Part shown: one piece after another, positions 45,001 through 52,628 of the stretch
Position numbering within the stretch: position 1 is the stretch's first letter
Layout: each line of letters begins with the position of its first letter
NCBI GenBank assembly: GCA_963700885.1
Contig: CAVOZJ010000038.1
Location: forward strand, 310,001 to 374,000
Source: Anderseniella sp963700885
Lineage (GTDB): Bacteria; Pseudomonadota; Alphaproteobacteria; Rhizobiales; Aestuariivirgaceae
Length of the DNA: 64,000 nt
Direction of reading: 5' to 3'
Program-made: the position numbers and the translations under genes
The notes under the pieces: model-generated
Told to the model about the DNA's origin: nothing
The model's input: only the letters and a program-made list of their open reading frames with translations
The model's database searches: none

Positions 45001-45339
45001 ACCCGCGAAACCGAAGTCGCCAATCGCCGCCGTAGCGTAGATGTAGTGATGGCGGAAAAAGCAGCCGCCGAAGCCCGCATTGCGGCAGAGGCCGACCAGA
45101 TCCGGGCGGCTGTCGAGGCAGAAGCGCAGAAGCTGCTGTACGAGGCAGAAAATGTGCTCTCGAACGAGGCGCGCTTTGGTCTGTTCCGGCGCAAGCTGCT
45201 CGACAAGGTCGAAGGCATCGTGGCTGCGTCGGTCAAGCCGATGGAGAAAATCCAGGACATCCGCATCATGCAACTGGACGGTATCGGAGGGGGATTGGCG
45301 GCGATGGAGGCGGCAGAGGTACGCCGACCGACGAGGTGA
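42016..45339 (+). CDS. Giant flotillin-like SPFH protein with hendecad coiled coil
   Basis: 1107 residues behind GGGAGGAAG. Residues 9-30 are a membrane anchor. Residues 31-200 are an SPFH/band-7 domain (FVRTGFLGEKVVIDGGAFVWPIIHD; ITKDRMRVDVEAEFYVRV). From about 210 an enormous Ala/Glu/Arg-rich coiled coil follows. Between about 287 and 803 it is built of units of 44 residues with variants of 33, 55 and 77, all multiples of 11 (A-R-E-A-T-E-x-x-R-I-A-Q-E...). Usual bacterial flotillins are roughly 450-700 residues. The frame ends at 45339 in a Gly-rich linker, while the conserved flotillin C-terminus continues in another frame (45336-45572). A membrane scaffold for the neighbouring enzymes is the inferred role. 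Confidence 0.87.
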   Translation: MTGQLIGQLILWLILAVIVIVIIYWVMNWLYRRSTKEVAFVRTGFLGEKVVIDGGAFVWPIIHDITPVNMNTLPLEVVREKEHALITKDRMRVDVEAEFYVRVRPAKASVSIAASTLGRRTLEQGRLHELLSGKFISALRSVASEMSMEEMHEQRGAYVERVAKAAQDGLDLNGLELESVAIKDIDQTGLEYFNPSNRFDADGLTRLIEDIEAKRKVRNDIEQDSMIRIRSRNLEAEKQALEIERESEEARLTQERDIEFRRAQQRAELARERAERETDAERAQISARQTIETQRIAQERQVSEARIASERDIRQQEIERQQAVEAAEIGAREKTERARIAQERNVNEARISHEQQTEAQEIERRQSIEHAQIAATEATERARIEQERTVTEARIEQERSLTEARISKEEDTQRREIARGQAVEAATIAAREATEKLRIAQETEVNSDRIASDRKIRALEIDRQKALDEAEIAAQQATEAARIAREKKLAADRIASEQVTRGLEIEQRRTLEEADIVARESTEVSRIGQEERLRALQIERNRAIDEAEIAAREAVEASRIAQEMKLAVDRIESEQATKARDIRRTQAIQEAEIASAEATEAARIAQEKKIAAERIAFEQDLREREIARNRAIDSAQISASEATETARLAQQAKIDAERIGRSEETTLREVAAQQATEAARIAQKKKVDAERIVAETEIRVREIERQEAVDSTQAASRRVVEKLKIEKEKETSRDQISRDEEIRNLEIERNKVLDQAQIAANEAIEAARVAQEKTVKAERIAAEQEIRDREIGRDEAVETREISKRDKVERERINVELNVDRDRIEASRARDLVDIDRKTAIEQADEQRIVALAEAKSERAGAEARVRQAEIAAQRDVDRSDVEREQALDAARLERKRSMEQLEVARMQALREAEIASREDVERSRIASERGLDDARIGHETERRKLEVNREREVESAEMEKAVALYRKSLEKSAAQAEADIARAQAAEAEERVRTTRETEVANRRRSVDVVMAEKAAAEARIAAEADQIRAAVEAEAQKLLYEAENVLSNEARFGLFRRKLLDKVEGIVAASVKPMEKIQDIRIMQLDGIGGGLAAMEAAEVRRPTR

Positions 45340-45572
45340 TCAATTCGGCACTTCGTTACCGGGTGCAGGCTCCCATGGTGGACAGCCTGCTGGCCGACAT
45401 CGGTATTGACGGGTCCAATTTGTCGAAACAGCCCGGGCTGATACGCGAGGCGTCCGACATGCAGCGCATTGCCAAGGAAGCTGGTCGTGGCGGAGGCAAG
45501 CCGGAAGGCGGCGGATCCGGTGAAGACACCGGTAAGCCGGCCGCTGGCGACGGCGCCAAGACCGAGAAATAG
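45336..45572 (+). pseudogene. Flotillin C-terminal segment in shifted frame
   Basis: The frame from GTG 45336 encodes INSALRYRVQAPMVDSLLAD and then a Gly/Lys-rich tail. This is the conserved end of flotillins, which normally follows a Gly-rich linker in the same chain. Reading back, the phase is open through GGDGGGRGTPTDEV up to the G-run 45289-45293 (ggaggggga). There a -1 shift (one missing G, or ribosomal slippage) would join it to the 1107-residue frame. Alternatively translation reinitiates at the GTGA overlap. A sequencing indel in the homopolymer cannot be excluded. Confidence 0.7.
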
Positions 45573-45584
45573 GCGGCAGAAGAC

Positions 45585-46022
45585 ATGGCACGAGTATATG
45601 TATCCAGCGTCATTGCCGCCCCAGCCTCAAAGGTGTGGGACCGGGTACGCGACTTCAATGGACTGCCGCGCTGGCACCCGCGCATTGCCGACAGCCAGAT
45701 CGAAAACGGCGAACCGGCTGACAAGGTTGGCTGTATCCGCAATTTCCGGCTGCAGAACGGCGACCAGATCCGCGAAAAGCTATTGGCCCTGAGCGATTAT
45801 GACACGTTCTGCACCTACGCCATTCTCGAAAGCCCGATGCCCATAGAGAACTACGTGGCGACATTGCGGTTGACCCCAGTCAGCGACGGGGACAGGTGCT
45901 TCGTCGAATGGTCGGCAGAGTTTGATTGCTCGCCCGATGTGGCAACGGATGTGTCCAACGGTATAGCAACCAATGTGTTTCAGGGCGGGTTTGATGCTCT
46001 GAAACGGCATTTTGGCGGATAG
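45585..46022 (+). CDS. SRPBCC-family protein, first copy
   Basis: 145 residues, a START/Bet v1-like SRPBCC fold. It opens VYVSSVIAAPASKVWDRVRDFNGLPRWHPRIADS and has EKLLALSDYDTFCTYAILESPMPIENYVATLRL. A paralogue follows six bp later, also with an R-D-F-N-G-x-x-R-W-H-P motif. CoxG proteins of this fold anchor molybdenum hydroxylases to the membrane. Placed between a flotillin gene and the hydroxylase subunits, such a role is attractive but unproven. Confidence 0.82.
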   Translation: MARVYVSSVIAAPASKVWDRVRDFNGLPRWHPRIADSQIENGEPADKVGCIRNFRLQNGDQIREKLLALSDYDTFCTYAILESPMPIENYVATLRLTPVSDGDRCFVEWSAEFDCSPDVATDVSNGIATNVFQGGFDALKRHFGG

Positions 46023-46028
46023 GGCATC

Positions 46029-46472
46029 ATGGTGAAGGTCCTGAAAAGCACAATAATGAACGCACCGATTGATGCGGTGTGGGATGTGTTGCGTGATTTC
46101 AATGGTCATGATCGCTGGCATCCGGCTGTGGCAGACAGTGAGATTGAACGTGGCCGTACCTCCGACATGGTCGGCTGCATCCGCAAGTTTCACCTCAAGG
46201 ACGGTTCGTTGCTGCGCGAACAGCTGATGGCACTGTCAGACATCGACGCTGCCTACAGCTATTGCCTGCTCGATACCCCGGTTCCGCTGTTCAACTATGT
46301 AAGCCATGTCCGGCTGTTTCCGGTGACTGATGGTGACCGCACCTTCTGGCAATGGGAAGGAAATTTTTCGACACCGGCAGGTGAAGAATCCCAACTGCAG
46401 AACATGGTTGGAACCGAGATTTATGAAGCAGGATTTGAGGCCATTCGAAGTCATATGGGCGTAGCTGCCTGA
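46029..46472 (+). CDS. SRPBCC-family protein, second copy
   Basis: 147 residues, paralogue of the preceding gene: MNAPIDAVWDVLRDFNGHDRWHPAVADS, MVGCIRKFHLKDGSLLREQL, LLDTPVPLFNYVSHVRLFPV, then TFWQWEGNFSTPAGEE. The two probably arose by tandem duplication and may form a heterodimer or handle two ligands. It precedes the FAD subunit gene by 21 bp. Confidence 0.82.
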   Translation: MVKVLKSTIMNAPIDAVWDVLRDFNGHDRWHPAVADSEIERGRTSDMVGCIRKFHLKDGSLLREQLMALSDIDAAYSYCLLDTPVPLFNYVSHVRLFPVTDGDRTFWQWEGNFSTPAGEESQLQNMVGTEIYEAGFEAIRSHMGVAA

Positions 46473-46493
46473 GAACATGCCGGAAGGAACAAT

Positions 46494-47297
46494 ATGAGCA
46501 TCAGCGTCAGGACATTTGCCAGCTCTGCGGAAGCCGCGACGGCCCTGTCAGGTGACCGGGCCGCCCGTTTCATGGGCGGGGGCACCTTGATCATGCGTGC
46601 CGTCAATGAAGGCGATCAGTCGTTCAATACCATATTGCTGGCCAACGATCCGGCCCTGGTGCAGATACAACCGCAGGGTGATCGAATGATCATCGGTGCC
46701 CACGTGACAATGGCGAAGATACTTGCCAGCAGAGATCTTGAATTCCTGCATCCGGTTGCTCGCGCGGTTGGCGGACCCGCCATCCGCAACATGGCGACAG
46801 TGGGCGGCAATCTGTTTGCCGAACACCCCTATGGCGACATGACTGCAGCGCTTCTAGTACTGGATTGCCAGGTGACCCTTGCTGGCGGGCAAAGCTCAAC
46901 TCTGAGTGAATTCCTGCGCGAGCGAACCCGCGAGCCGCGGGCACTTGTAGTGTCTGTCAGCATTGTCAAACCGCAAACAGGGGTATTCAGGTTCAGAAAG
47001 GTCAGCAGGGTGAAACCCAAAGGCGTTTCGCTGATGACCATTGCGGCCTGGGTACCGCAATCAGGAGGGCGGATTTCAGGTGCGCGTATTGCCTATTCCT
47101 CCATGGGGCCGACGCCGACACGCGTCGCAGCAGTGGAACAGGCACTGGAAGGTGTTTCGCTGGATGAAGCGGGTATCGGCAATGCGTTGTCTGCTGCCAC
47201 CAACGGACTTGAACCGCCTACCGACGCCATAGCGTCATCCTGGTATCGCCGTGAAGTTGCTCCTGTTCACCTCAAGCGCACATTGTTGGGAAGGTAA
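46494..47297 (+). CDS. Molybdenum hydroxylase FAD-binding (medium) subunit
   Basis: 267 residues, CoxM/XdhB type. It has the FAD motifs FMGGGTLIMRAVNEGD and RNMATVGGNLFAEHPYGDMTAALLVL, and a C-terminal CO_deh_flav_C domain (FRFRKVSRVKPKGVSLMTIAAW, ARIAYSSMGPTPTR). It transfers electrons from the 2Fe-2S clusters of the small subunit to FAD. The operon order medium, small, large (split) is that of the XDH family in bacteria. Ribosome site AAGGAACAAT precedes ATG 46494. Confidence 0.9.
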   Translation: MSISVRTFASSAEAATALSGDRAARFMGGGTLIMRAVNEGDQSFNTILLANDPALVQIQPQGDRMIIGAHVTMAKILASRDLEFLHPVARAVGGPAIRNMATVGGNLFAEHPYGDMTAALLVLDCQVTLAGGQSSTLSEFLRERTREPRALVVSVSIVKPQTGVFRFRKVSRVKPKGVSLMTIAAWVPQSGGRISGARIAYSSMGPTPTRVAAVEQALEGVSLDEAGIGNALSAATNGLEPPTDAIASSWYRREVAPVHLKRTLLGR

Positions 47298-47302
47298 AAC
47301 CG

Positions 47303-47788
47303 ATGGGCAAGAAACCTGTACAGTTTACCCTCAATGGCGATAGCAAGGCTGTATTCGTCGACGACGGACAGAACCTTCTGGATGTACTGCGGCGCGGGGT
47401 TGGCGACCTGTCCCCGAAATATGGCTGCGGGCAGGGCACCTGTGGAGCCTGTACTGTGCTGATCGACGGCGAGCCACATCTGAGCTGTCTGACATTGGCT
47501 GAAACCGTCGAGGGCAAATCACTGAACAGCACTGCCGGAATGGCGGAAGGTGGCAATCTGCATCCTCTGCAGGATGCCTTCATGAGACATTTTGCAGCCC
47601 AGTGCGGGTTCTGCTCGTGCGGCATGCTGATGGCTGCGAAGGCGTTGCTGGACCGCAACACAAACCCGAGCCGCGACGAGGTTGTCGAAGCCATTTCCGG
47701 CAACATTTGCCGGTGTACCGGATATGAACCCATTATCGAAGCCATTCTGGATGCTGCGCAAAGCGGTGCCGGACGGCGCAGCGCGTAA
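47303..47788 (+). CDS. Molybdenum hydroxylase 2Fe-2S (small) subunit
   Basis: 161 residues, CoxS/XdhA type. An N-terminal plant-ferredoxin-like domain with YGCGQGTCGACTVLIDGEPHLSC holds the first 2Fe-2S cluster. A C-terminal helical domain with AQCGFCSCGMLMAAKALL and GNICRCTGYEPIIEAI holds the second. All eight expected cysteines are present. GGGAAGG precedes ATG 47303. It carries electrons from the molybdenum site to the FAD subunit. Confidence 0.93.
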   Translation: MGKKPVQFTLNGDSKAVFVDDGQNLLDVLRRGVGDLSPKYGCGQGTCGACTVLIDGEPHLSCLTLAETVEGKSLNSTAGMAEGGNLHPLQDAFMRHFAAQCGFCSCGMLMAAKALLDRNTNPSRDEVVEAISGNICRCTGYEPIIEAILDAAQSGAGRRSA

Positions 47789-47803
47789 GGAAATGTAACT
47801 CCC

Positions 47804-49591
47804 ATGAGCGTGGAATTCCGCAAAGAGCTGTTCGCCAACGAACGCGACGACAATCTCAACGAGATCGGCAAGGGTACCCAACGCCAGGATGCAAGCGGTC
47901 ATGTGACCGGCCGATCACCGTACTTCGATGATCATCAGTTTGAGGGCCTGCTGCAGGTTCGCTGCGTACGCAGTCCGCATCACCACGCCAGAATTCGGTC
48001 GCTTGACTATTCACAGGCTTCAACCATGCCGGGTGTCGTCAAGGTGATTCGCCCTGATGATGTGCCGAACAATTTCAACACCTTGTTGAGTCTGTTGAAT
48101 TTCGGCCGTGATGACGAACCGCTGCTTTCGTCCAGCAAGGTGAGCTATGCCGGAGAGCCAGTGCTGGCCATTGTTGCCAGGACTGACCGGCAGGCGCGTG
48201 ATGCAGTTGCGGCTGTCAAGGTGGACTGGGAAGTGCTGCCGCATGTACTGGATGTTGAAGAGGCCCTGAAACCCGACGCGCCGGTGGTGAACGAGGTATA
48301 TCCCAACAACACGTTCGATTATCACGACAAGTATGACCACCAGAAGTTGCGTTACGGTGATGTGGAGACTGCCTTTTCCCAGGCTGACAAGATCATCGAG
48401 GGGCGATATCAGATGTCGCCCATTGAACAGGCGCCGGTTGAAACCAATGGAGCGATTGCAGCTCCTGAAACCAATGACCGGTTCGTCTGCTATACCTCTA
48501 CACAAGCATTGTTCTTCTCGCTGGGCACGGCTGCCAAGCTGCTGAATGTCAGTTCGAACCGCCTGCACTTCATTGGCGGTACCGTGGGCGGTGGCTTCGG
48601 TGGCAAAGTAGATAGTATTGTCGAGCCCATGGCGATCCTGGCCTGCATGATGACCGGTAAGCCATGCCGGTTTGTCTGGGACCGCCAGGAGGAAATGCAG
48701 GTTGGCGCTCCGCGCGGTGGCGAGCGCTGGTACCTGAAAGACGGCGTGATGAATGACGGGCGCATTGTTGCGCGGCAGTTTACCGGTTATTTCGATGCAG
48801 GCGCCTACACACGGCTTTCCAGCTACGCCATCATCAAATGCACCGGGCATCTGCCTGGTCCCTATCACATTCCCAATGTGAAATCGGACGTGTTCTGCGT
48901 GTTCACCAACCGGACGCCGGCTACCGCCATGCGAGGTTTTGGGGTGACGGCAGTGGACTTTGCCATCGAATGCCAGATGGACAAAGCCGCCCACGAAGTC
49001 GGCATGAACCCGGTCGAATTCCGCATTCTGAATGCTTACCGCGACGGCGACATGAAGCCCCATCGCCGGGAAGCCAAGAATTGTGCGCTGATTGAATGCG
49101 TTCAGGTGGCTGCGGAAAAGGCCAACTGGCCGATACGGGATGAATTCAGGCAGGCATCATCATTGGTTGGCGGTGGCGGCGAGCGGGCAAAGATACCTCG
49201 CACCGTGACGGATGAAGACGGCAAGATAGGTGAGCGCCGGGCCGGACGCGGCAGTGGCGGCCAGACCCGCACCATTGCCCCGTCAACACCTGCACCTGCA
49301 CCGGTACCTGCCGCCTACGCACCACCGCCGCCGCCAGCACCGCCGCCACCTGCGCCACCAACTGCCACCCGGCAGCCGAGTTATGCGCACCCGGCGGCTG
49401 CTCCTGCCTATCAACCGGCAGCAGCGCCTGCCTATCAGCCGGCACCGGCGCAGACCCCGCCGCCGGTTCCGCCTGCGCCTAAACCGGCACCGGCTGCCCC
49501 TTCGGCCGACAGCAACCCGTCGTCGGCGCGTCCGGTCAACCGGCCCGGTTACAGCCGTTTTGCATCAAATTCCGGTTTCAGGAGGCGCTGA
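47804..49591 (+). CDS. Molybdenum hydroxylase large subunit, N-terminal part with Pro-rich tail
   Basis: 595 residues. Residues 20-140 form the a/b hammerhead domain. Residues 160-450 form the first molybdopterin-binding domain, with GGTVGGGFGGK (258-268) and TPATAMRGFGVTAVDFAIE (371-389). After residue 455 the protein leaves the family: a basic linker, then about 70 residues of Pro/Ala/Tyr low complexity (APPPPPAPPPPAPP, APAYQPAAAPAYQP) and an Arg-rich end. The stop is two bases before the next gene, which begins exactly where the family alignment resumes. The AMRGFG loop lacks the AYRCSFR motif of form I CO dehydrogenase, so a CO substrate is unlikely. Confidence 0.87.
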   Translation: MSVEFRKELFANERDDNLNEIGKGTQRQDASGHVTGRSPYFDDHQFEGLLQVRCVRSPHHHARIRSLDYSQASTMPGVVKVIRPDDVPNNFNTLLSLLNFGRDDEPLLSSSKVSYAGEPVLAIVARTDRQARDAVAAVKVDWEVLPHVLDVEEALKPDAPVVNEVYPNNTFDYHDKYDHQKLRYGDVETAFSQADKIIEGRYQMSPIEQAPVETNGAIAAPETNDRFVCYTSTQALFFSLGTAAKLLNVSSNRLHFIGGTVGGGFGGKVDSIVEPMAILACMMTGKPCRFVWDRQEEMQVGAPRGGERWYLKDGVMNDGRIVARQFTGYFDAGAYTRLSSYAIIKCTGHLPGPYHIPNVKSDVFCVFTNRTPATAMRGFGVTAVDFAIECQMDKAAHEVGMNPVEFRILNAYRDGDMKPHRREAKNCALIECVQVAAEKANWPIRDEFRQASSLVGGGGERAKIPRTVTDEDGKIGERRAGRGSGGQTRTIAPSTPAPAPVPAAYAPPPPPAPPPPAPPTATRQPSYAHPAAAPAYQPAAAPAYQPAPAQTPPPVPPAPKPAPAAPSADSNPSSARPVNRPGYSRFASNSGFRRR

Positions 49592-49593
49592 TC

Positions 49594-50616
49594 ATGGGCA
49601 TTCACAAAGGCAGGGGCTTTGCCTCCATCAATTATCCGATCGGCATGAATCTTGGTGGTGACCCGAGCCAGGCCCTGGTCCATTCCAATCCGGACGGCAA
49701 GTTTGCCGTCGCCCTTTCGTCTATTGACCTGGGCCAGGGCATGAAACAGGTGACCCGCCAGATTGCGGCGGAAACCCTGGGTGTGCCGGTGGAGGACGTC
49801 TATGTGGACACGGCAGACAGCGATACCGGTCCGCACTGCATGGGATCGTTCGCCTCGCGCGGCACGCATCGCGTCGGCAATGCGGTCATACAGGCGGCCA
49901 AGGAGGCCCGATCGGTGATGCTGGAGGCAGCAGCAGAGGAGCTTGAAGTCAATGCGGCAGACCTGGAGACTGATGGCAAGGGCAATATTTTCGTCCGCGG
50001 CGCGCCATCAAGGTCCATATCAACGGGTGAAGCATGCGGTGCCGCCCAGTTCAAGCACGGCAAAACAGTATCGGGCAGGGGCATATTCCTGATCCCGCTG
50101 TCGGATGTGGATCCCGAGACCGGAGAGATGACCCCGGTGTCATGTTATGCCCACGCTGCACTTGTGGTGGATATCGAGGTTGATGACGAGACCGGAGAAG
50201 TGGCCGTCAAAAAGATGAACTCGGCCTATGAAGTCGGCCGGGCGCTCAACCCGCGCATGGTGGAACAGCAACTGGTTGGCGGTGCCTGGATGGGGATGAG
50301 CCATGCCTTGTGGGAAACCACGGAACCATACTATCCCGAGCGCTCGCATGGTCCGGTTGACTTCAACCAGTACCTGATGCCGGGACCAGGTGATATTGCT
50401 CCGCACGATATCGCCATACTGGAACGGCCGGCCCCGGACGGGCCCTTTGGCGGCAAGGGACCAGGCGAAATGTGCGCCAACCCGGTACTGCCTGCAGTAG
50501 CCAACGCAGTGTTCAATGCGGTCGGCGTGCGTGTGGACGAGTTGCCGATCACGCCTGAAAAGGTGTTGCGCGGCATCAGGGCCAATGGCGGCGCCCGGCC
50601 GCAGGGCCAGCGGTAA
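49594..50616 (+). CDS. Molybdenum hydroxylase large subunit, C-terminal part
   Basis: 340 residues, second molybdopterin-binding domain. It begins KGRGFASINYPIGMNLGGDPSQALVH, which is internal in full-length homologues. It continues with SSIDLGQGMKQVTRQIAAETLG, TGPHCMGSFASRGTHRVGNA and PFGGKGPGEMCANP, whose Glu292 is the conserved catalytic base. It has its own ATG 49594 with GGAGG, so it is translated separately from the N-terminal part. Both halves keep active-site motifs, so a two-chain large subunit is likely rather than a dead gene. Confidence 0.87.
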   Translation: MGIHKGRGFASINYPIGMNLGGDPSQALVHSNPDGKFAVALSSIDLGQGMKQVTRQIAAETLGVPVEDVYVDTADSDTGPHCMGSFASRGTHRVGNAVIQAAKEARSVMLEAAAEELEVNAADLETDGKGNIFVRGAPSRSISTGEACGAAQFKHGKTVSGRGIFLIPLSDVDPETGEMTPVSCYAHAALVVDIEVDDETGEVAVKKMNSAYEVGRALNPRMVEQQLVGGAWMGMSHALWETTEPYYPERSHGPVDFNQYLMPGPGDIAPHDIAILERPAPDGPFGGKGPGEMCANPVLPAVANAVFNAVGVRVDELPITPEKVLRGIRANGGARPQGQR

Positions 50617-50634
50617 AGGCGGACCGGAGATCCC

Positions 50635-51516
50635 ATGCCCGTCAACCCGACCATTGCAGGAATATCCAACCCTCTGGAGCTTCATGAGGCTCTGCAGGCA
50701 GCGCAATACCTGTCGGACGACGGGTTGTCGACGTCTGCCTACCTGGCGCTGGCACTGGGAAAGCCGCTGCTGCTGGAAGGTGCACCGGGGGTGGGCAAGA
50801 CCGAAGCGGCCAAGGCATTGTCGTCAACGCTCGGAAGGCGGCTGATCCGGTTGCAGTGCTATGAAGGCATTGATGCAGGAGCAGCACTTTATGAATGGAA
50901 TTATCCTCGCCAGATGCTGGCTATCCGGCAGGCGGGCGATGAGTATGTCAATATCTACAAGGATGATTTTCTGATTGCCCGTCCCATGCTGGATGCGTTG
51001 CAGTCTGGCGGAAACGCCCTGCTGCTGATCGACGAGATCGACAGGTCGGACCACGAGTTCGAGGCATTCCTGCTGGAGTTCCTGTCGGATTTCCAGATTT
51101 CAATCCCCGAACGCGGCACGGTGCGGGCTGCCAGGCGGCCGGTGGTGGTGCTGACATCCAACCGGACACGCGAATTGCACGAAGCGCTTCGCAGACGCTG
51201 TGTGTATCACTGGATTGATTACCCGGATGCGCTGCGTGAAGCCGAGATCGTGATGATGCGGGCAAGCTCGGTGGCGCGTGATACGGCGGACCGGGTGGTA
51301 GCCGCAGTCGGACGCTTGCGTGGCGAACCGCTGACCAAACCGCCCGGAGTTGCCGAAACCGTTGAGTGGGCCGAGGCCGTTACCCTGCTGCAGTCCCAAG
51401 GCGCACAATGGCCCGACGCCTTCAAGCGCGCCATTGGTGTGGCGTTGAAGGACCATGATGACCTGAATTTTGTGCATGACCGGCTTGACCAGATTATCAT
51501 GGGGACGGCGGCATGA
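50635..51516 (+). CDS. MoxR/CoxD-type AAA+ ATPase
   Basis: 293 residues. Walker A GAPGVGKT (49-56), Walker B ALLLIDEIDRSDHEFEAFLLE, sensor 1 VVVLTSNRTRELHEALRRRCVYHW with an Arg finger, then a C-terminal helical lid. This is CoxD, a MoxR-type chaperone that with a VWA protein matures the molybdenum active site in CO dehydrogenase and related enzymes. It overlaps the VWA gene by four bases. Its presence supports an active molybdenum hydroxylase here. Confidence 0.9.
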   Translation: MPVNPTIAGISNPLELHEALQAAQYLSDDGLSTSAYLALALGKPLLLEGAPGVGKTEAAKALSSTLGRRLIRLQCYEGIDAGAALYEWNYPRQMLAIRQAGDEYVNIYKDDFLIARPMLDALQSGGNALLLIDEIDRSDHEFEAFLLEFLSDFQISIPERGTVRAARRPVVVLTSNRTRELHEALRRRCVYHWIDYPDALREAEIVMMRASSVARDTADRVVAAVGRLRGEPLTKPPGVAETVEWAEAVTLLQSQGAQWPDAFKRAIGVALKDHDDLNFVHDRLDQIIMGTAA

Positions 51517-52628
51517 GCATTACCCAGCCATTGCCGCGTGCCGTTGAGCCATTCGTCGAGTTTGCCTCCCTGTTGCGCGAGAACGGGTTTTCGGCTGCGC
51601 CGGAACAGACAATGGGCTTTGTCGAAGCCGTGGGCCTGCTGGGGCCGCGCGACATGACAGACATATTGCGCGCGGGCAGGGCGATGTTTGCGCCGCCACC
51701 TGATCGCCGTCCCGAATTCGATGCACTGTTCCGCATGAAGTTCCTGGGTCAGTCGATCCCGGTGCCGGCGCCGGACTCCGACGAGGATGAAATTCTGGTC
51801 GGTGAAGAAGCGTACGGAGATAGTGAACCGCCGGAACCCGAAGAGATCAACGAAGCAGGCGGTGAAGCCACCGGCAACGAGATATTGTCCACCCGGCGGT
51901 TTGCTGGTGTCGATGAGACACAAGCCTTGCGGCGGTTTCGGCGTATGGCCCCGGAACGGCTGCCGGTTCGCAGGTCTTACCGGCGCACTGCTGCCAACAA
52001 GGGAGATGGCTGGAACATGCGCAAGGTGTTCCGTCAGGCGGTTCAAAGGGACGGCGAAGTGATCGAACTGCCGAAACTGAAGCGCAAACTGCGCCAGCGC
52101 CGGATGGTACTGCTGATCGATGTATCGGGTTCCATGAAAGATCAGACTGACAGTTATCTGCGTTTTGCACATGCGCTGGCGCAAGCTGGCCGGCGGATCG
52201 AGATATTCACGCTTGGTACCAGGCTGACGCGGATTACCAGGGCCATGAAGGTACGTAACCGGGCGCAGGCGTTGAACCTGGTGTCTGGCATCGTGGCTGA
52301 CTGGGACGGCGGGACGCGTCTGGGGGATGCGTTGCATGCGTTCCTGGACATACCGCGCTTTGCAGGATTTGCCCGCGGCGCTGCCGTGCTGGCATTGTCG
52401 GACGGGCTGGAGCGCGGCGATCACGGCACACTGGTCGATGCAGTCGAAAAACTGTCTCGGCTGTCGTGGAAACTGATCTGGCTGACGCCACTGGCAGGTG
52501 ATGCCGGATACCGGCCGGAGACAGCGGCTATGCAGGCGATTTTGCCGTTGCTGGACTCAATCGAAGATGGAAGCTCGGTGACTGCGCTGTGTGAGCGGGT
52601 CCTTTCCCTCAGGCAGGAGGCCGCATAG
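51513..52628 (+). CDS. VWA-domain CoxE-like protein
   Basis: 371 residues. An N-terminal helical part (FASLLRENGFSAAPEQTMGFVEAV) and an acidic middle (PDSDEDEILVGEEAYGD) precede a C-terminal VWA domain with the metal-dependent adhesion site DVSGSM (203-208) and LALSDGLERGD. CoxE partners the MoxR-type ATPase in activation of molybdenum hydroxylases. ATGA overlap with the upstream gene indicates translational coupling. Confidence 0.9.
   Translation: MSITQPLPRAVEPFVEFASLLRENGFSAAPEQTMGFVEAVGLLGPRDMTDILRAGRAMFAPPPDRRPEFDALFRMKFLGQSIPVPAPDSDEDEILVGEEAYGDSEPPEPEEINEAGGEATGNEILSTRRFAGVDETQALRRFRRMAPERLPVRRSYRRTAANKGDGWNMRKVFRQAVQRDGEVIELPKLKRKLRQRRMVLLIDVSGSMKDQTDSYLRFAHALAQAGRRIEIFTLGTRLTRITRAMKVRNRAQALNLVSGIVADWDGGTRLGDALHAFLDIPRFAGFARGAAVLALSDGLERGDHGTLVDAVEKLSRLSWKLIWLTPLAGDAGYRPETAAMQAILPLLDSIEDGSSVTALCERVLSLRQEAA

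Noticed and set aside
48020..49063. 347-codon frame antisense to the molybdenum hydroxylase large subunit
   Set aside because: Shadow frame without ribosome site or recognisable domain.
51219..52424. 401-codon frame antisense to the MoxR/VWA genes
   Set aside because: Shadow of two clearly functional genes.
46494..52628. CO dehydrogenase operon
   Set aside because: Order and accessory genes resemble cox, but the large-subunit loop lacks the AYRCSFR motif and the locus is embedded among hydrolases and an importer.
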